64,000 bases of DNA from Centropus unirufus (GCA_013397695.1 VYZI01000083.1:2745819-2809818), one strand, 5' to 3'; counted from the stretch's first letter, positions 24,230 through 39,965 are shown. Translations and numbers: made by a program. The notes: generated from the sequence alone by a model not told the origin.

Positions 24230-27200
24230 GTTTCAGGATTAAGCCAAGAGCACTCCATTCTCTAATAGGCATTCAGATTCAGATGCATGGAGGCGAGACA
24301 GAGCTAATCCAAAGTAAATGTCTGAAGCATTGATAGAGTGGACAGCGGCCCTCAACTCCAACTGTTTGATGTACATGTCCATGCTGGTCACAGCCTCCTG
24401 CCTGCCTTTACAGGGGATTTCAGGCACTCACACAACACAAGCGCTGTGTAGATCCTAGTCCATGAAGCAGAGCAGGATTCTGGTCAAATCCACAGAGCAC
24501 AACAGATTGCGAATTTATAATTAAGAATTCAGAGGGGCTACAATTAAAAGCATGGGAGGACACACAAAACCTTAATTTAGGCAAGACCTCAGGTTCTTTT
24601 AATTCCTAATCAGCAGAGACCAGAGCTAGACACATGGGTTTTTTTCTCTAAGAATACACACTAGAGGCAGTCACGGGTAATTTAATGGGAACACATCCGT
24701 TTTGATGATCTTGCATCTTGCCTGGATCATACGGAAACCTTTCAGCAACTTACATTGCAAATAGCTATGCATTATTTTCTATCCTTCTATAAAGGTGTGC
24801 ATAAAGTAAGTAGGAAAGGGAAATACTTTTAATATTTGTAAAAATATATTTCCTAAAAGCAAAGCTGTCAGTTCAGTGTTCATAAGAAAAAATGACAACA
24901 AAGACAGCTGACAAAATAGAGTGAAGTAGTCAAACTTTTTGCACTGAACACGGCACGGTAGTTAAGAGCTCAAAAACACAGAAACAACAGATCATTTGCA
25001 ATGCTTACAGAAACCCACGTAAATCAGAAATTGCCTAGAGGAAAAATGCATTATTTTTCAGTGGAAAGACTGATTTGCTGTTCACAGCTGAACCTGAGAG
25101 CCGAGTGTCATCCAGCACAGCACTAACATCTGTCACTTTGTATAGACCTCACAGACACAGAATGCTTCAGACAAGACAGTTGCCAAAGCACATCTGTTGT
25201 GTGTTGGTTTTGCTGAATAATCGCAAGATCTGCTAGAAGATGAGCACCAACAGAAAACGTGCACGGAATGCTATGCAATTGCATCTGGTGTGCCTCAGCC
25301 TCACACCATCCAGAGTCACACTGCTACCTGGGGATAAAGGACAAGGCAGTGGCAGAGCTGGACAGGATTCAAAGGCTGATAGAGAGGTTTCCATATGCAG
25401 TTAGCATTTGCATCAGGAAGTCATGCCAGAACATGCGGCTAAAAGAGCACAGGAATTAAGTACTTGTGCATAAAAAAATCCCTTTGTGACTCATCTATAG
25501 GTAATATTGCATAATAGGTATATAAGGTGGGGTTATATATATAAATATGTATGTATCCCTTATCTTTCTAAAGATAGAGGGCCTCCACTTGAATTATTTA
25601 TGGCTCTTATTTCTAACTTCCTGCTTTTGTAATACTAACATCTAAAAATGTAGCCCATAGGTTAGGAAATACTTCCCTTCATTTGGTTTAGCTCATACTA
25701 ATACATTTTAAAATCTCTTGACAGGTCCAAGAACCTGTGATGCCTACTGAAGGCAACAGTCAAATAGTGAGAGCATATCCTTGCACTTTAAAGAATGAAT
25801 AAAAATATCAGGCGTTTATATATTAGTTACCATTATTCTTTCTCATATTAAATTTGTTACATCTACTTCACAGTCAATGACATGTCCATTCAGAAATTTA
25901 ATTTTCTTTTTATTTTGGCCAAGAAAAAAAAAATTAATCTACTTCATATGAAACCTATACATTGTAAAAAACAGCTACCAAGAGGGAAGTGTAGATTCCT
26001 TATTGTAGATTCCTTAAAACAATAGGAATAGATATCTTTAAAGCTTGTCTCAATCATATAATTTATCGATTGTTTTCTTTCCTTGGACAGCTGTCATGCT
26101 GTTTAAGAAAACTGATGACAAGAAAATTGATTAAAAATGCAACTAGATCTCTCTTATAGGAATGGTTTTTTCTCATTTTGATGTCTTCAAAGACATGCGG
26201 ATTGTCACTTTTTTAAATTGAAAAGGATTTTATATACAAATAGTGTAAATTTCTTTTCATATGATTATTTCAACAACCTACAGACATAATTGGCAGATGT
26301 AATTGTCATTACATCACGTAAACTTGTTTTTTAACCACAAGCAGGTGTAGGGTACCACAGAAGTACAACTGTCAAAGTACCAAAAGGCCATCATGTATAT
26401 TTAAAAGCCACACCTGTATTCCCCCACACTCACACAAAATCCCAGGGATAATTTTGACTACCTGCTAAATTTCTGTTTCTTCAAAGACAAAAGCTGGCTT
26501 AATGTTTTCTGAGACAGAACTACTCCAGAATCAGACTTGAAAACTAGAAAACAGCAGCCTAAAGATCATAAAGCCCATGGGATCACAGTGTCAAAACGCT
26601 GGCAGACAGCAGCGTTAACACCAGTCTATGTTTCTGAATTCACGTTAGTAGCATGCAGTAGAGCCTATTACTGCCCATAGTTATGATGAATTAACTGGAA
26701 AGGAAGAGGAAAAAGACAGCTGTTGGCTCGGCTTTTTTAAACCCAAACAAAAGACACAGGCCAAATTTCTACCACACAATATGGTATTCCTTGACTAAAA
26801 ATGCCTCAATGGATGCTAAGCAGATGTTTTGAAATGAGTTTCCATTGGGGTGGAACTTTATAATTCTCATCATAATTCATGACGTAAAACTAGTACATAG
26901 GTTAAAATTTCCATGTTTATCACATTACAAATTAATAATTTCAGCATAAAAAAAGAAGAAAATAAAGTCATATTCTCCCTTTGGACTCATCCACGGAAAC
27001 AGCCCTTGTCAAAGTTATTCTTAATGATGGAAACTGAAAATCATGATGCGTTGGAATTTAAATCCCTTCCTCTTGCTTAGAGCAAGTTGTTGTTGAAGCA
27101 GTATGTTTATTATCGGGATCTTATGCTTACAGCCTGAAATTATTCAGAGACCAGCAAAAAGCTTATGCATTAAATCTTCCAAAGATTTCAGAGGATACTT

Positions 27201-28131
27201 CATGGTGTACAATTCTTCACCTAGAATTTGTATCCCGCAGCTGCAGACCAGCTCTTTTCTCCACATTGTATCGTTTAAAAACGGTGCCACCAGAGTTGCA
27301 CACCCCCACCCACTAACTAGAAGGAATCATCCTCATGAACCAGTTGTAGTGCTTAAAATGAGAACTCCCTATCTGTGCGAAAACACTCCCAGAGAGCAAG
27401 AATAGCTTTATAGGTAAATAGGGGGGTTGAATCAGCTCCTCGGATTTTGCCAGCAGATTAGACAGTTTTCTGGGAACTTCAAGAGTTCTGGGGAGAGTAA
27501 CCCCTCGCAAAAGAAGAAAAACTATCCCAGGGAAGATGGTAACGTCTTCATATGAGTCTGTTCTGGTCAATGCTGAAAGACTGACCCTGAGAAAGCAGGC
27601 TCAAAATGACTTCCTGAGCCTAACATCTGCATATTGTACGCATAGAGGGAAGTGTCCACAAATGCTGTTGGGATCACAATCCCTACTTCTGATGGAAGAA
27701 CTGAATATGCAAGCATATTACACAGCACTTAACAGGACAGCAAGTGAACCTTCCAAGTACTATTCACAAGACTGTTTGCCGTGTAATTAGGAAGGCACTT
27801 TTGTGATAGAATCAATTAATTACATTGCCGAGCAGCTGGTGTCACATAGTGTGCAGATGTCCGTTTCTTATGTTCATTATATGGAAGGTTTATCAAAGTC
27901 CAGAAAGACTTGCAATGCTGATCACATGCTTTACTGCATCATTTTCTTTTGCTCTATTTTAATTTTTTTCCCACTTCCTTTCCCAAAACTCAAGATACCT
28001 CTTAGCAAAGCTGAAACAGCAGTAATAGTGCTACATGACTACTAGTGGTTACACAGCACATATACCACATAAAGCATGCACACATCTTGGGAACTGTGTT
28101 GAAAAATCTGTACAGTAATTTTACTTTAAAA

Positions 28132-28250
28132 CACAGAATCATAGAACGTCCAGAGTTGGAAGGAACCCACAAAGATCATGGAGTCCAACTCCTGTCCTGG
28201 CAAAGGACAACCCCAACGTTCACACCATATTTCTGACCGAGGGCATTGCA
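28132..28250 (-). mobile_element. CR1 LINE 3' end, reverse orientation
   Basis: The segment has ACAGAATCATAGAACGTCCA, then GAGTTGGAAGGAACCC and ATGGAGTCCAACTCCTGTCC-type blocks. These are the reverse complement of a CR1 3' end, truncated after about 110 bases. It lies in intron 3. Confidence 0.85.
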
Positions 28251-29230
28251 TACATCGTACAGATATCAACATGCATCAAACTGCAAAATGAGAGCCTTTT
28301 CAGATGCTTCTGAAAAGCAGCACAGGTCACTCCCCAGGAAATACCCGCAGTCAGGACTTAGGCACTCGGTTCTTTCTACTCAGAGGCAAGTCTGTCATCA
28401 GCTTTTGAGACCACAGGATTTTTGGTAGACTACAGATATAACAGGATTCCCAGGGAAGCTGAGCACATGCAACTTCATTTGACAAAGCTGGAATAAAGCA
28501 GCAATTCAGTCTCAGCTATCAACTAATGTAACAGAACAGTCACCTAGAAGAAGTGGCATAAAATATAGCCACCAAAGTAAAAGAAGGGATGTCTTTCCTG
28601 ACCCAGGATCCCACTGATCTGAAAAGCTGGTCAATAATTCCTCTCAACACTAGAGCTCTTAAAAATGCATCAGCGAAGCCTGGTGTATTTTCTGCTTTGA
28701 CCAGACGAGATCCTTTCTGACAGTGCTTAGGTTTACACTAGAGCTCTGGTGTGAGTATTGAGGCCTCTAAACAGACAACTTCAGATAACAGAACCTAAAA
28801 GCACAGCAGTTGTGCTTTGTGCAGGTTTAGAACCCAAAACTTCTCTATACCATACCCGTTCGAATTTTATTTGTGCAACGATTTTCTTTTTTTTTTGTCT
28901 CAGAAAACCCTTTTACCTTAAGCAGAGAAATAAACAGCCAAGTTCTTCAATCTGTTATATGTGCTTACTGTGCATGTATATTCACTCCAGGGGACTTTGG
29001 GTATGTCAGGAGCTATGGGGAACGTTCAAGATCTACTCCTTAACTCACATCACCTACGGAAGCAGACTAATGATAGGGTGAAAAGGAAATTACTTTCAAA
29101 TCACCTCCTGTCCACTGTGTCATTAATGCCTAACCTAATATTCGAATATCACATACTTGGGCATTGGGAGGGAATAAAATTATGACCTTTTGTTCCAGCA
29201 TTTATAAAATCAGATACAACAGTGTCCATA

Positions 29231-29251
29231 ACTGGTACTCACTGTACCAGT
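29231..29251. repeat. Perfect 8-bp inverted repeat
   Basis: ACTGGTAC and GTACCAGT flank a 5-base loop. It is a small hairpin of unknown meaning in intron 3. Confidence 0.7.
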
Positions 29252-32200
29252 AACCACCACCACGTGCTCTCAGTACTCATTTAGAACAAGAGATTGCTTT
29301 GTATCATCAATGCAGGTAAGCAGGACCTCAGCAAGGGGTAGAGCAAAGAAAAAAGAATTGCCAAGAAATGCGTTCAGAAATAAATACCTAGGAAAGGATA
29401 AAAACAAAACTGATAGCTCTTTCCCAATCATATGACACCAGTTTCACTATCACAGAGCCCCCTGAAATCTCTTGTGGCCCACTTGCTGTAGGACAGAAAT
29501 GAGGCCACGGTGTTTTGAGCATATCCACCACTACCATGGGCAGTCCAGTTACACTAGAACTCTTCACATTGTTACTTGGGCAGTTCAGAGCAAAGGGCAG
29601 AGACATTCAGTGCTTCCTCTGTGAAACAGCAAAAAAGATCTCAGAGGGCTCACATACAGAAAGGTGGTAGTAAAGGAAAGACAGCCTATGGTATCTTACA
29701 CACACATTCAGACCTAGGTGTATATGGGAAGAGCTTTGCAGCTACCCACAGTAAAGTGAATTTTCAGGGAAGGGCATCAGGAAAATCTTGGGTCCTCAAA
29801 ATCAACATCACAGCATCTACTGAGAGTAAAAACAGAATTCCCAGTGAGGCTATATTCCAGGAGAGATTTCCATCATATGGTTAGCATATTGCTACAAGAT
29901 GGAAAACATCTGTGCTGTTGCCAAAAACCATAGTCTAGTTCCGTCAGGAAAAGCCTCAACAAGAAGAATGCAGGATAAGTTCTTTTGGGAGGATGGAATC
30001 TGTTCTTTTTGAGCACCTCACGCATCCAGTTTCCCAACCATGGCTTCTTGGCCAGGTAACATAAGTAAAGAATAACAGCACCAGACAGTGTGTTGAGCTA
30101 TAGCTCCAATATTCCTAAACCACTGTTTATGGCATCACAGTAATCAAGAACAGCCTGACAAGCTACACGTGTATTTCCATGGAGATGATTTTTCACACAG
30201 CCAATGGGTGATGTGTGCATACACACAGACAGCTCTACAAACAAGGTGCCATAATGTAGAAAGAAAAAACAAAATAGGAATTCATTTCCTTGCCCTCCAT
30301 AGCTGCTTGGCTTTCAGAGACAAAACAGTTACTTCCTGAGTTTACCATGGGAGCTTAATTTTAGCATTTAAGGAGCAAAATAGTGACATAGAAGTATTTC
30401 ATTTGATGTGCAGCTACCATGAAATTCAGTCCATTTGGAAAGAACATGAACTATTTGAAGTGTATTTCAAGCGTGAATATATTTGGTACTCCTTCCTCTA
30501 TCAGTCAACCAGAATCGCCACGTGAAAAAAAAAATGCATTCTTGGATCTTACTCCCTCTCTCTTTCTTCCTCTTTCTCATACTCTCTTTTTATAACTTCA
30601 CTGCTGGTGGCTTTGCACGTTAAATCCTCTTGAACCAGATGCAGAACTACAGTTAAGTCTTAACAAAAGCATTATACCATCCTGAAGCAACAAGATCATA
30701 TTTCTTATATTCAGGATTATCTTTATAATACAAGTTTCTGTACTATGAAAAAAAGACTTCAGCGTCAAAAAAAGAAAAAAAGAAAAAAAAAAATTGGTGA
30801 AGGGAAGGAGGAAGGGGAAAATCCCTGTCTGCATATAACTTGAGGGCAGCTTACTAAATCAGTTTGCAATCTTGCTGACAAACTCAGGCTTCTTTAAACG
30901 TAGAATTGTTTGCTGTAATGATAGCATGATAGGTTAAACCATTAAACCATCTTTATCATGCAATTAAGTTCTGAATTCAGTGCTACTTATTACTCCTATT
31001 TCTTCTTTGCTTGTTTAGTCACAAGAAGCAGTTTTGGCCACCAGTTACATTTCAGTTCTTTGAAGCGTTCACATTTATTTCTGTTCTATTAAGAGAATTG
31101 AGATTGTTGTGGAAATTACCATCTGTTCTTTCGCTGTTACAACCATATGCAGCCTCCTGCATACCGAAATGCTGTTGCTGGACCTGTTTATTAATTTTAT
31201 GTATTATCTTAGTATGGATTATCAAAAGCAGTGACAATAATATTTACAACTTTTATAACCTCTTCTAAGGATTAATTTGAAAGACTACTACTTCCAGTGC
31301 TGTTGCATTTATTCAGCATATTTTTCTCTTTTACTTGCTGATGTTAAGTTTTATTTAATGCATATTGCACTGCCTGCTGAGGGTCAGTACTTGTTAATTG
31401 TGCCTGATATGAAAACCCTACTCAAATACTACCAACTTTTGTGAGCAGAAATGAACAATGGACGTAGCCCTTTCTTCCAGTAACTCATAACTAGAGCAGA
31501 ATTTTCTCTGTATTATGCATCATTAGTTTGACATCTTGCCTTCTCATAAGCACATAGCTAAAAAGAACAGAGGGTTTAGAAAATAACAACTAAGTCTAGA
31601 ATTCTGGTAAGCAGTAAATATAAAAGGCAAGCCCACATGGCTCCAGCACCCTTTGTCTGTTAGCTAGGGAAATTCACAATGGCTGATCGGGTACTATCCA
31701 GCAAAGATGCTAATATCAGGTCTCCCCAAAATGGGACAGCCATTCCCCTCAACAGTTACCCGACTTGCCCCATGAACTTAGAAAATGCTCAATTCTGCTA
31801 AATGCAACTATTTTCAAGGTAGAGATAATAATACTAAATTGTTTGAGAGGATAGAATTACTTTTTCTGTTTCATAGTGAGAAATTATCACTATTATTGTT
31901 ATATTTTGAACTGTATTAAACTATTTCTTTGTATGGCTGTATTTTTTCAGGAAGAGAAGCTGAGATTTAGAAGGGGAGTTTCTGTCACCGCAGCCTGCAA
32001 AAGGCTGCCCTGTACACCCGCAAACACAAAGACACTTATCTTGGTGAAGAGTAATCTAGATAGGCCTTTTCCTTCACCTGTAATATGAAGGTTATGAATT
32101 TCAGAGACAGCTATTTTGAAACAGTTCAGTAATTTTTATCAGAACAATTCTGTACAGACGTTCAAAATGAAAAGACAAGAAAAAGAGCCCATTAGCTGTG

Positions 32201-35200
32201 CAAGTACTGTTGCCACAGTGTAAATAGGTAAAACAGAGACAGTTTTGGGAACATGCATTTCAGTGCTGCCTAAATTGGAAAATTTTGTATGAATAATATA
32301 ATTTGCAGTGTGTAAAGCATGCACATAAGCACCTCCCCGAATTGAGGCCTCGCTTCCCCATTTCTTTGTCCATTGTCTCTTTATAAATGAAGAGCAGAAC
32401 CCAGCTTTTTGGCACATTAGCTGGTGGAAAACATTAGATACAGCAGAATTGAGAATAAGATGAAAAATACAGAGCAAATAGAGAACAGCCAGCAGGGCCA
32501 AAGGGCCTAAAACCTCCTTGAAATCCTAAATACAAATATACCTTAAGTCACCACTGCAATAATCTGCTCGGTTTCATTTGAGTGCCTAGCAGAAGAGGCT
32601 TGTTCATATCATTACACTTCGAGAGAAGTGGTTATAGCTCCCAGGCTTTGTTCCAGAGAGAAAAGTGGCAAATAAATGCCTATTAGATACAAATACATAA
32701 GCAGAATAGGAAAAAAAAAATGTAATGGTAGACAACAAAGCATTCTCCCGATCTGTCTTACTAAGCATCATTAGAAACTCTCATAAACAGCAATTCACAG
32801 AACTAGGAAATGTTATTTGTAAATGAATGAAACCCTGATGACAGCTGATGACAGCCTGCTCTGAGGAGAGCCAGAGAAGTAACCCCCTCTGTCCTCCTTC
32901 AGCGGCAGGGAGGGGGAAGCCAGAGAAATGCTCATACTGGGAAGTAGCCTGTATAACAAACAGTTACAGGGATAGCTGTTGTCCATTAATTCAACTTTCT
33001 GGCCCCAGGAGTGCTGGATTAATTTACAGTTGCGTTAAATTCCTGTTGGGGAGTTGGATCTGCTTGGTGTGGCTCTCCTGACTTGTGTTGATGTAGTAGT
33101 TTGAGCATCTGCTCTAGAAGAAAGGCCTGGGGACCCATTCTGGGTCTCCTCTAGGAGCAAGGTCAGGCGTTGAGTTTTCTCCGAGTACGCAGCTGTTCTG
33201 GGCAAGGGTTTTACACACACCATGTACTGCACACCATGGCCATAAAAAGTTGTGGTGGTTAACTCAGGGAACTATGTGCCAGCAGATGGGGGACAGAAAT
33301 GGTTAAGGCTGGCATTGCTTTTTGTGTTTCTCCACTAGCAAAGCCGAAAGTCTGCTGCTAAACACAGAAACAGCCATTCTGGGGATTTTCCCAGGGAAGA
33401 GAAATGTCAGAACTGACACAATGTTTGCAGTAATAAGCTGTGTTGGCAAAATTCTTGTAGATGTCACCAAAATGTAAATGAACTTCACTGACTCAGGGAA
33501 GCAATCTCCAGAAGAAAGAGACAGAACTTATTTGCATTTAGCAGGGAATTACAAATATCATTGTTCTCTCTCCTCCTCTCAGACTGGAACTGTTGGCTTA
33601 GTGTCAGCAGTGCAGAGATGCATTCATCTTTCTTGAAGCTGCTTTTTAATACCATGAGAATGAAGCAAACATCCCTGCATTTGTCAGCCAGTGCTTTTTT
33701 CACACCCTCTGCTGAAGGAGATCTGATTTTCATGTAGAAGTACAAAATTGTTGCAGAAGCAAAGGGGTCAGTCAATGAAAATACATGACAGATTCACTGC
33801 TGCAACAAGACACAGTGGGGTGAGTCCATAAGCTTTTCTTTGGCTCCAGTTGCCCTGAGTATTACATTGGATATAGCAGTTAGTATGGACTTCCCAAAGC
33901 ACTACAGAAACTCCATTCTGGAAATACTCCATGGAACGTGGGTTAACAAGAAGAGAGAAGGTTTACCTCATGATAAAAAGGAATGAATGAGATCCTTTTC
34001 TTGTCTGGACAAAATGAAACATCCTAAGGAAAAAAATAAGTTTCTATATCAAGACTCCTTTTTCATATTTTCTATCTTCAGGTAACCCCTGTAATACTAA
34101 TCAGAAGTAATTGCTCAGCTTAAGGAAACAGCATGCTAGTAAGTAATTCATCCCTCTTCCGCAGGTCATAGGAAATGCAGGAAAAATACACAGAGTTAGA
34201 ATGGGACTTAACACAGAGCACAAGACACAGATCGTGTGCCACAGAAAGTGTCAGGTGGGTTTAATCTGAATCACAAGTCAGTTCAAGGAAGAGCAGAGTG
34301 AAGGTATTGCCCTTTTGGTTGTTGACTTATAAGACATGAGCAGTTAAAGCTCCAGTCTGCTCAAATGCCTTGGTGTGGGATTTCACAGCCTCAGTGCCTC
34401 CATCTGTCCGCACAAGTCAGCGCTGCAATGCCGCACTGCTGGCCCTTGCAGTAGGTACACAATGAAGTGGTTCTTCTGACAAAGCTGCACTGTACTTGTA
34501 CTAATAGAGGTCAGACTGAACAAGCCAAAAAAAAAGGAGGCTTGGTCTGGATGAGCTAGAATTGTGCACATTTCGTTTATCATTTGAGGCTTTACAAATT
34601 GGTTTGTCTCACATGAGATGTTAACAGCTTAGTGGTTTGGTGTTGGGGAATATGTTACTAATTAGCACTTATACCATGCCTTCCCTTTGAAAAGGGACCA
34701 AGAATTTAGACTCTAGTTGCCAAGTTCCTGATACATTGTCTTTTCTACCAGGAGAGAACTGTGTTGGATATACATGTATTTCCAGTCCCGTACTGCCCAT
34801 TGCACTACAAAGTCCAGCAAGCACCATATGCTCCCCACAGCATAGGACACTATTTTGTCCCAATAGGGAGGAAACGTAATGCAGAAGGAAAACCTGTGGA
34901 CTTAGTCTTTAGCCCAACAAAAGCCTTGTGAGCTGTTAAATAGGGAGCCATGATGCTATCCCATGTGTTACTTTGAAAAGGGGGCACCTGCAGCACAGGT
35001 GTTCCAGAGGGTTCTGCTCTTAGTATGCTCCCTCTAATGGTTGTTGCCACCCATGTCAGGAGGGGAGAGATGAGCGAGAAGCCTGCCTCCTCTGAAGTTT
35101 TGAAGGACAGGCAAAATGACATTCACCAAATGGAAATAAAACATGTCTTAAAGTCACCATCTCTCCTACCACTTTATAGAAACATGAAAACCTCACTTCG

Positions 35201-38200
35201 CTCTGCTAAGCTACAAAAGGGAAAGCCTAATTTTATCAGCAGAAATAGCCAACAAGGGTGAGAAGAGCTCTTTATTAAAGGATGAAAAGTGAAGGATTAA
35301 GGCTGACATTAGGCAAACTGATTTCATATGAATCTTGATTTTGGAATATGGCATAGCAACTATTTCAGATAATATACACACACACAGAGTTGTAGCAGGC
35401 GGATGCAGGTTTTATGGTTTGATGTATTCTTACTGAACTATCTTGAGTAAGAATCAAAAGGACAGTGTTTATAGAGTGACCCTAGTGAATTATTCCATTA
35501 ATTCAAAGACATCCATCATAAAAGTCACTACATCACTACCACAGAAAGAAGTCCCATGCAGGCATTCAGTACACACTGATGGGCCTGTGGCTGCAGCCCA
35601 CTCCTCTCTCCCCAAGTTACACACTGCACCCAGGATGGCTTTTTGCAGTAAGGAAATTAATTCCTTTCAGCCTGCCTTTGGACTTGGTGCATCTTTCTCC
35701 TGTCCACCCTACACAGTCAATCTGTGCCAGAAGCAGAAGGAAGAGGTGTTACTGTTCTCACTGGCTCTTCAACTGCTAGGACAAATATATTAAACGAATT
35801 TTTATTTGGACAAAGCTCAATGGAGCAACTGATGCAAATGGCCTTGGAAAAGAAAGATCCCATTCTCGCAGATGATGATTTCCCTACCGTCACTTCCAAG
35901 ATTTCCTCCTTCCACTCAGGAAGGCATTGTCACCCTAAAGAAGCCACATCTAAAGCCAAAGCGACAGAGATCAACTACATGTTATTCCATGGTTCAAGCA
36001 CCCTTCTCCCACATTAATTATTGTAATTCAATAACAATAATGAAGATTAAGTATGTCTTTACAGGAACACATTCATCAGAATAAAAAATTGTTACTTCAA
36101 GATGAGGCAAAACCTTCAAGTTAGATTATTCTGCCTAAAATTTCTTCTAGAATTTAAACAAAAATAATTACTATGATCAAAAACAATTTGCCAAAATTCC
36201 AGTGGAGAAAAATAAAAATTTCAGCAAATAAACACAAATATAACAAAAAAGTAATTCAATAGGCTTGCAAATAATTAGTTATTTTCCTAGTTATTTTGCT
36301 TAGAGGTGCTAACATGGATGAACAACAATTAATCTGATTTCACACCATGATCATTATGCATGTACATTAAACCCGCATGTGTAAACTGGTATGAATGCAG
36401 TTTTGAAAAACAAAGTATTCCCCCAGCATCTCTTATTGACATTCTGCTCATTTGGAATTTTACCTCGGAGCATCTGCTTCTTTGTGTTTTGTGTTTGGGG
36501 ATAATTGGGAGATGAGCAGATAACTGAGCCAATGCACTAAATAATTTGACTGCTCACTGCATGGATTCTTCCTGTGATTATTCAGGAACTGGTGGTGATG
36601 AAGACTTGATCAGATGGAGCAGTAGTGGTGCAAAAGAAATTACAGGGCACCTGTGCTTTTATCAGTGGTATCTGCCTCATAGTGTAGCAAGAGAGTAAAA
36701 GAAGAAATCTTGTGCTAATTAATCAGAGGAAATGGGACCATAATTCATACAGTCAGCAATAATAATTAATTTACAATATTTGTAAAGATATGTTTGTCAT
36801 TATTTTTTGCCTCAGTCACAGTCATTTTCCAAGGTTGAGATGTTTCTGCAGTTTTTAGATAATGAAACACTGATAAGGGGTAACACAAGGAATAAACATA
36901 CACACTATTAGGCTATCTCTGATCTCTTCGCAGTCAGGGTTTGTCTCCAAGTAACATAAGAGACGAACAGCAGCAGCGACTTTCCTTTCCAAATCAAAAA
37001 GCTCACTGAACAGCCTTACCACTTCTTGAGTCAACAAGGCTGCTCACACCTTCCCAAGCATTCAGTCCTTGCAAGCTCAGGTATATTGTCAGCAGTGAGG
37101 CCATCTGTTTTCATCATCAACCCTGTCTTCCTTGGCCCGACCCTAAAATCTGGTATTTTAGGAAACTGTGTGGCAGCTGCTAGTTAGAAAAATCTGTGAT
37201 CTCATCCCCAGAAGGACTTAACAAGACAGTACTAACAAGTGAGACAGTAAATATGAATACATCGATTATTTAAATAATTCAAACAGCATAATATTCCTTG
37301 TATCAAATGCTGTCAGTGCAAAGTTGATGAGAGATAGGATCTACAGAGAAAGCCCCTGCACTATGTGATATTCAGGACAGCCTTTAAAACAAATAGCAGT
37401 AGGATAACAGGCACAGGCAGGACGTTATGAAGGTGTAAGTGTAGCTCCATAAAACACAGTGGTTATCCTTGTTAACCACGTATAAACACCAATACAGAAG
37501 CTATCTAGAAGGTGGCGGAAGTTCAAACACCATTTTGTTCACACATAGAATTCATACCTTTCTTGGTAAAGAACTGCAATCTGCCTCTATCTCCAGTAGC
37601 TAAAGAAAACAACACCAAAAAAACCCACAAATCCAAAACAAACAAACAAAAAACCCCGTTCAAGCCACCAAACCAAAAGATCACACCTAATTTGAAACCT
37701 CCTGTCCTTACCAATTTACAGTGGAAGGCAGGACCTCTCCCTTCTCCAAGCCATAAACAGTATCACTGTACGATTTCAAGACACCCTCACATACTGTTCA
37801 AAAGATCCCTCTTGATGCACAAGACACGAATGAGGAGTTAAAGGAACTATTTGGTAGATGCAGAGATTTTAGACCTTTCCCATTTAATGCTTTTTCTCAA
37901 GCTTCAGGACAGTTGGCACTATGGATTAAAAAAATAATAAAATTAAAACAACCAAAAAAATATCCACTTCCCATTGCCATTCTCCCTGGGCGTTTTTTCC
38001 AGTACAATTGTATTTAGGATATGCTGTGTGGTCCATGGTTTTATAAATTCTGAGAAATAGCTGCTCATCTGCTACTCCAAGGTAAAGTAATATCTCAAAG
38101 TTGCCTGGAGACAGTAGGCTAATTTGGAGTTTACATCTTGTCTCTATAGCAGACCAAAACATACTGTTAGCTTTTTAATGAATAATATGAGGCTCATCTC

Positions 38201-39618
38201 CATTTTTTACATCTTTCACTTTCTAGTTACGATAAGCATCGGGAGTTCATGTGTACATTAAAGCACTAGAGCTTTAAAGAGAGAACAACCACCTTTTCTA
38301 AGCTTATTTTTATTCAGTGTCAGTAAATTAATCAGTCACTGCATCGCTCTTGGTTTCAGGGACTGAAGTTCAAGGCTTCCATATCCTGTTAGCATTCCTT
38401 GGCTCACTGGCTCAGCCAAGTCACCAAGTGAGGTGATCTTTGGTGGAGGCCTCAGCCTTCAGCCATTTGTCTCACCAGAAGTCAGACAAGCGACCTGTGG
38501 ACATCTCTGGGATGAAATAAGAATTTCAGCCCTGCGACTCTGATCATAGTTATTGTGACTTGGTCCCCCCAAGAGCCCCAGCACTATTTCACAAGAAAGG
38601 ACCAAGTTTTTGCTGCTGCTCAAAGCTCTGAGACTCTGCTACTGTTTTGCAAGTGATTTTACCCAAGTTTTTAACTGCACGGTCATTATGAAGATGGTGT
38701 CCACCGCTGGTGGGGGGCAAGTTGCTTTTTCCAGCCCTTTAGTGCTGCAAGTCTTCTCTCCTCTTTCCACCTGACTCAGCTCTGCCAGGTACAGATAAGG
38801 GCAGAATACCTGATGTGCATTCTGCCAGCCCCTGGGCACTGCACTGCAGCTTTGTGGAATGGTATTTGGCTACATGGCAAGTCTCCCCGCACTGCAATTT
38901 ACCAGTTCTCTAAGCAAATGGGTCTTCTATAGTAAGCAACAGGGATTTGGAAAAAAAAGGGGGATTTCTTCCTCACAGTTTTTCAAATAGTAATGTTGGA
39001 GTAATTTGATTTCTATAGATCTTTTGGTGCCCTTGAATTTTGGTGGCTCCTTTAGCAAGAAAGGCACTAGGTGAGTGAAATCATCCCAAGAATCAATATC
39101 TATTTTACTGTTATTGACATTCCTGCAGCTGCCTAAGCAGAAGTCCTAGTCCTATTCAGTCAGGATCTGAGAGAATGAAATCACTTCCTGAAGATATGAG
39201 AAAACCCCTGCACTTAAGGCAGGCAGATACCACTGTAGCTTTTACAGATACAAATGATAATGCAAGTCCTACTATAGACTTTGTATTCTCTGTGACATCA
39301 ACACCATAATTCATGTGAAACTGCATAACAACACTGCAAAAGCATTTTAATTACTGAAAAAAATTCAAGTCATCTTGAAATAAAGACCAAGATCTATCAC
39401 ATATGCTAAAATCTCTTGAAGACAGATCTTTGGATTTCAGTATTTAACAGCTTTCTAGCTTAGCACCCAGTTCGTTACATAACAAGCTAGTGTAGTAATT
39501 CAGTAGATGTCATTATTTTCTGAGTACTGATGGTCAGTCATTCCTCTACATATATTTTTTTTAGTAGATTACTACTCTTGAAGTCTGGAGATGGAGATGT
39601 AAACTGAAATAGGATTAT

Positions 39619-39965
39619 TTCATAGAATGGAATCATTAAGGCTGGAAAATACCTCTGAGATCATCCAATCCAACTACCAGCCCAACACCACCGTGCCTGC
39701 TGTTCCATGTCCTACAGTACCATGTATACATGCTTTTTAAATAGCTCCAGGGATGGAGACTCCACCTTTTCCCTGGGCAGCCCTCTGCCAGTGCTTCACC
39801 ACTGTTTTCAGTAATTTTCCCTAATATCCTATCGAAACCTTCCCTGATGCAACTTGATACCACTTCCTCTTGTTCAATTCCTCAATACTTGGGAGAAGAG
39901 ACCAACACTCACCCCACTACAACCTCCTTTAAGGGAGTTGTAGGGAGATATGAGGTCTCTCATGA
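39619..39965 (-). mobile_element. CR1 LINE 3' fragment, reverse orientation
   Basis: It begins TTCATAGAATGGAATCATTA and continues with reverse CR1 blocks: AAATACCTCTGAGATCATCC, CCAGGGATGGAGACTCCACC, CCCTGGGCAGCC and CAGTGCTTCACCACTGT. It then reaches the ACTTCCTCTTGTTC region and GGAGAAGAGACCAACACTCA. At about 345 bases it is the longest intronic CR1 copy in the window. Confidence 0.92.

Noticed and set aside
25500..25550. TA-rich stretch resembling a TATA element or microsatellite
   Set aside because: Short and imperfect, deep inside an intron, with no associated start.
35724..36017. Open frame with a protein-like acidic stretch (ALEKKDPILADDDFP)
   Set aside because: No matching donor or recognised family, and it lies inside the large intron; a pseudogene scrap is possible but unsupported.
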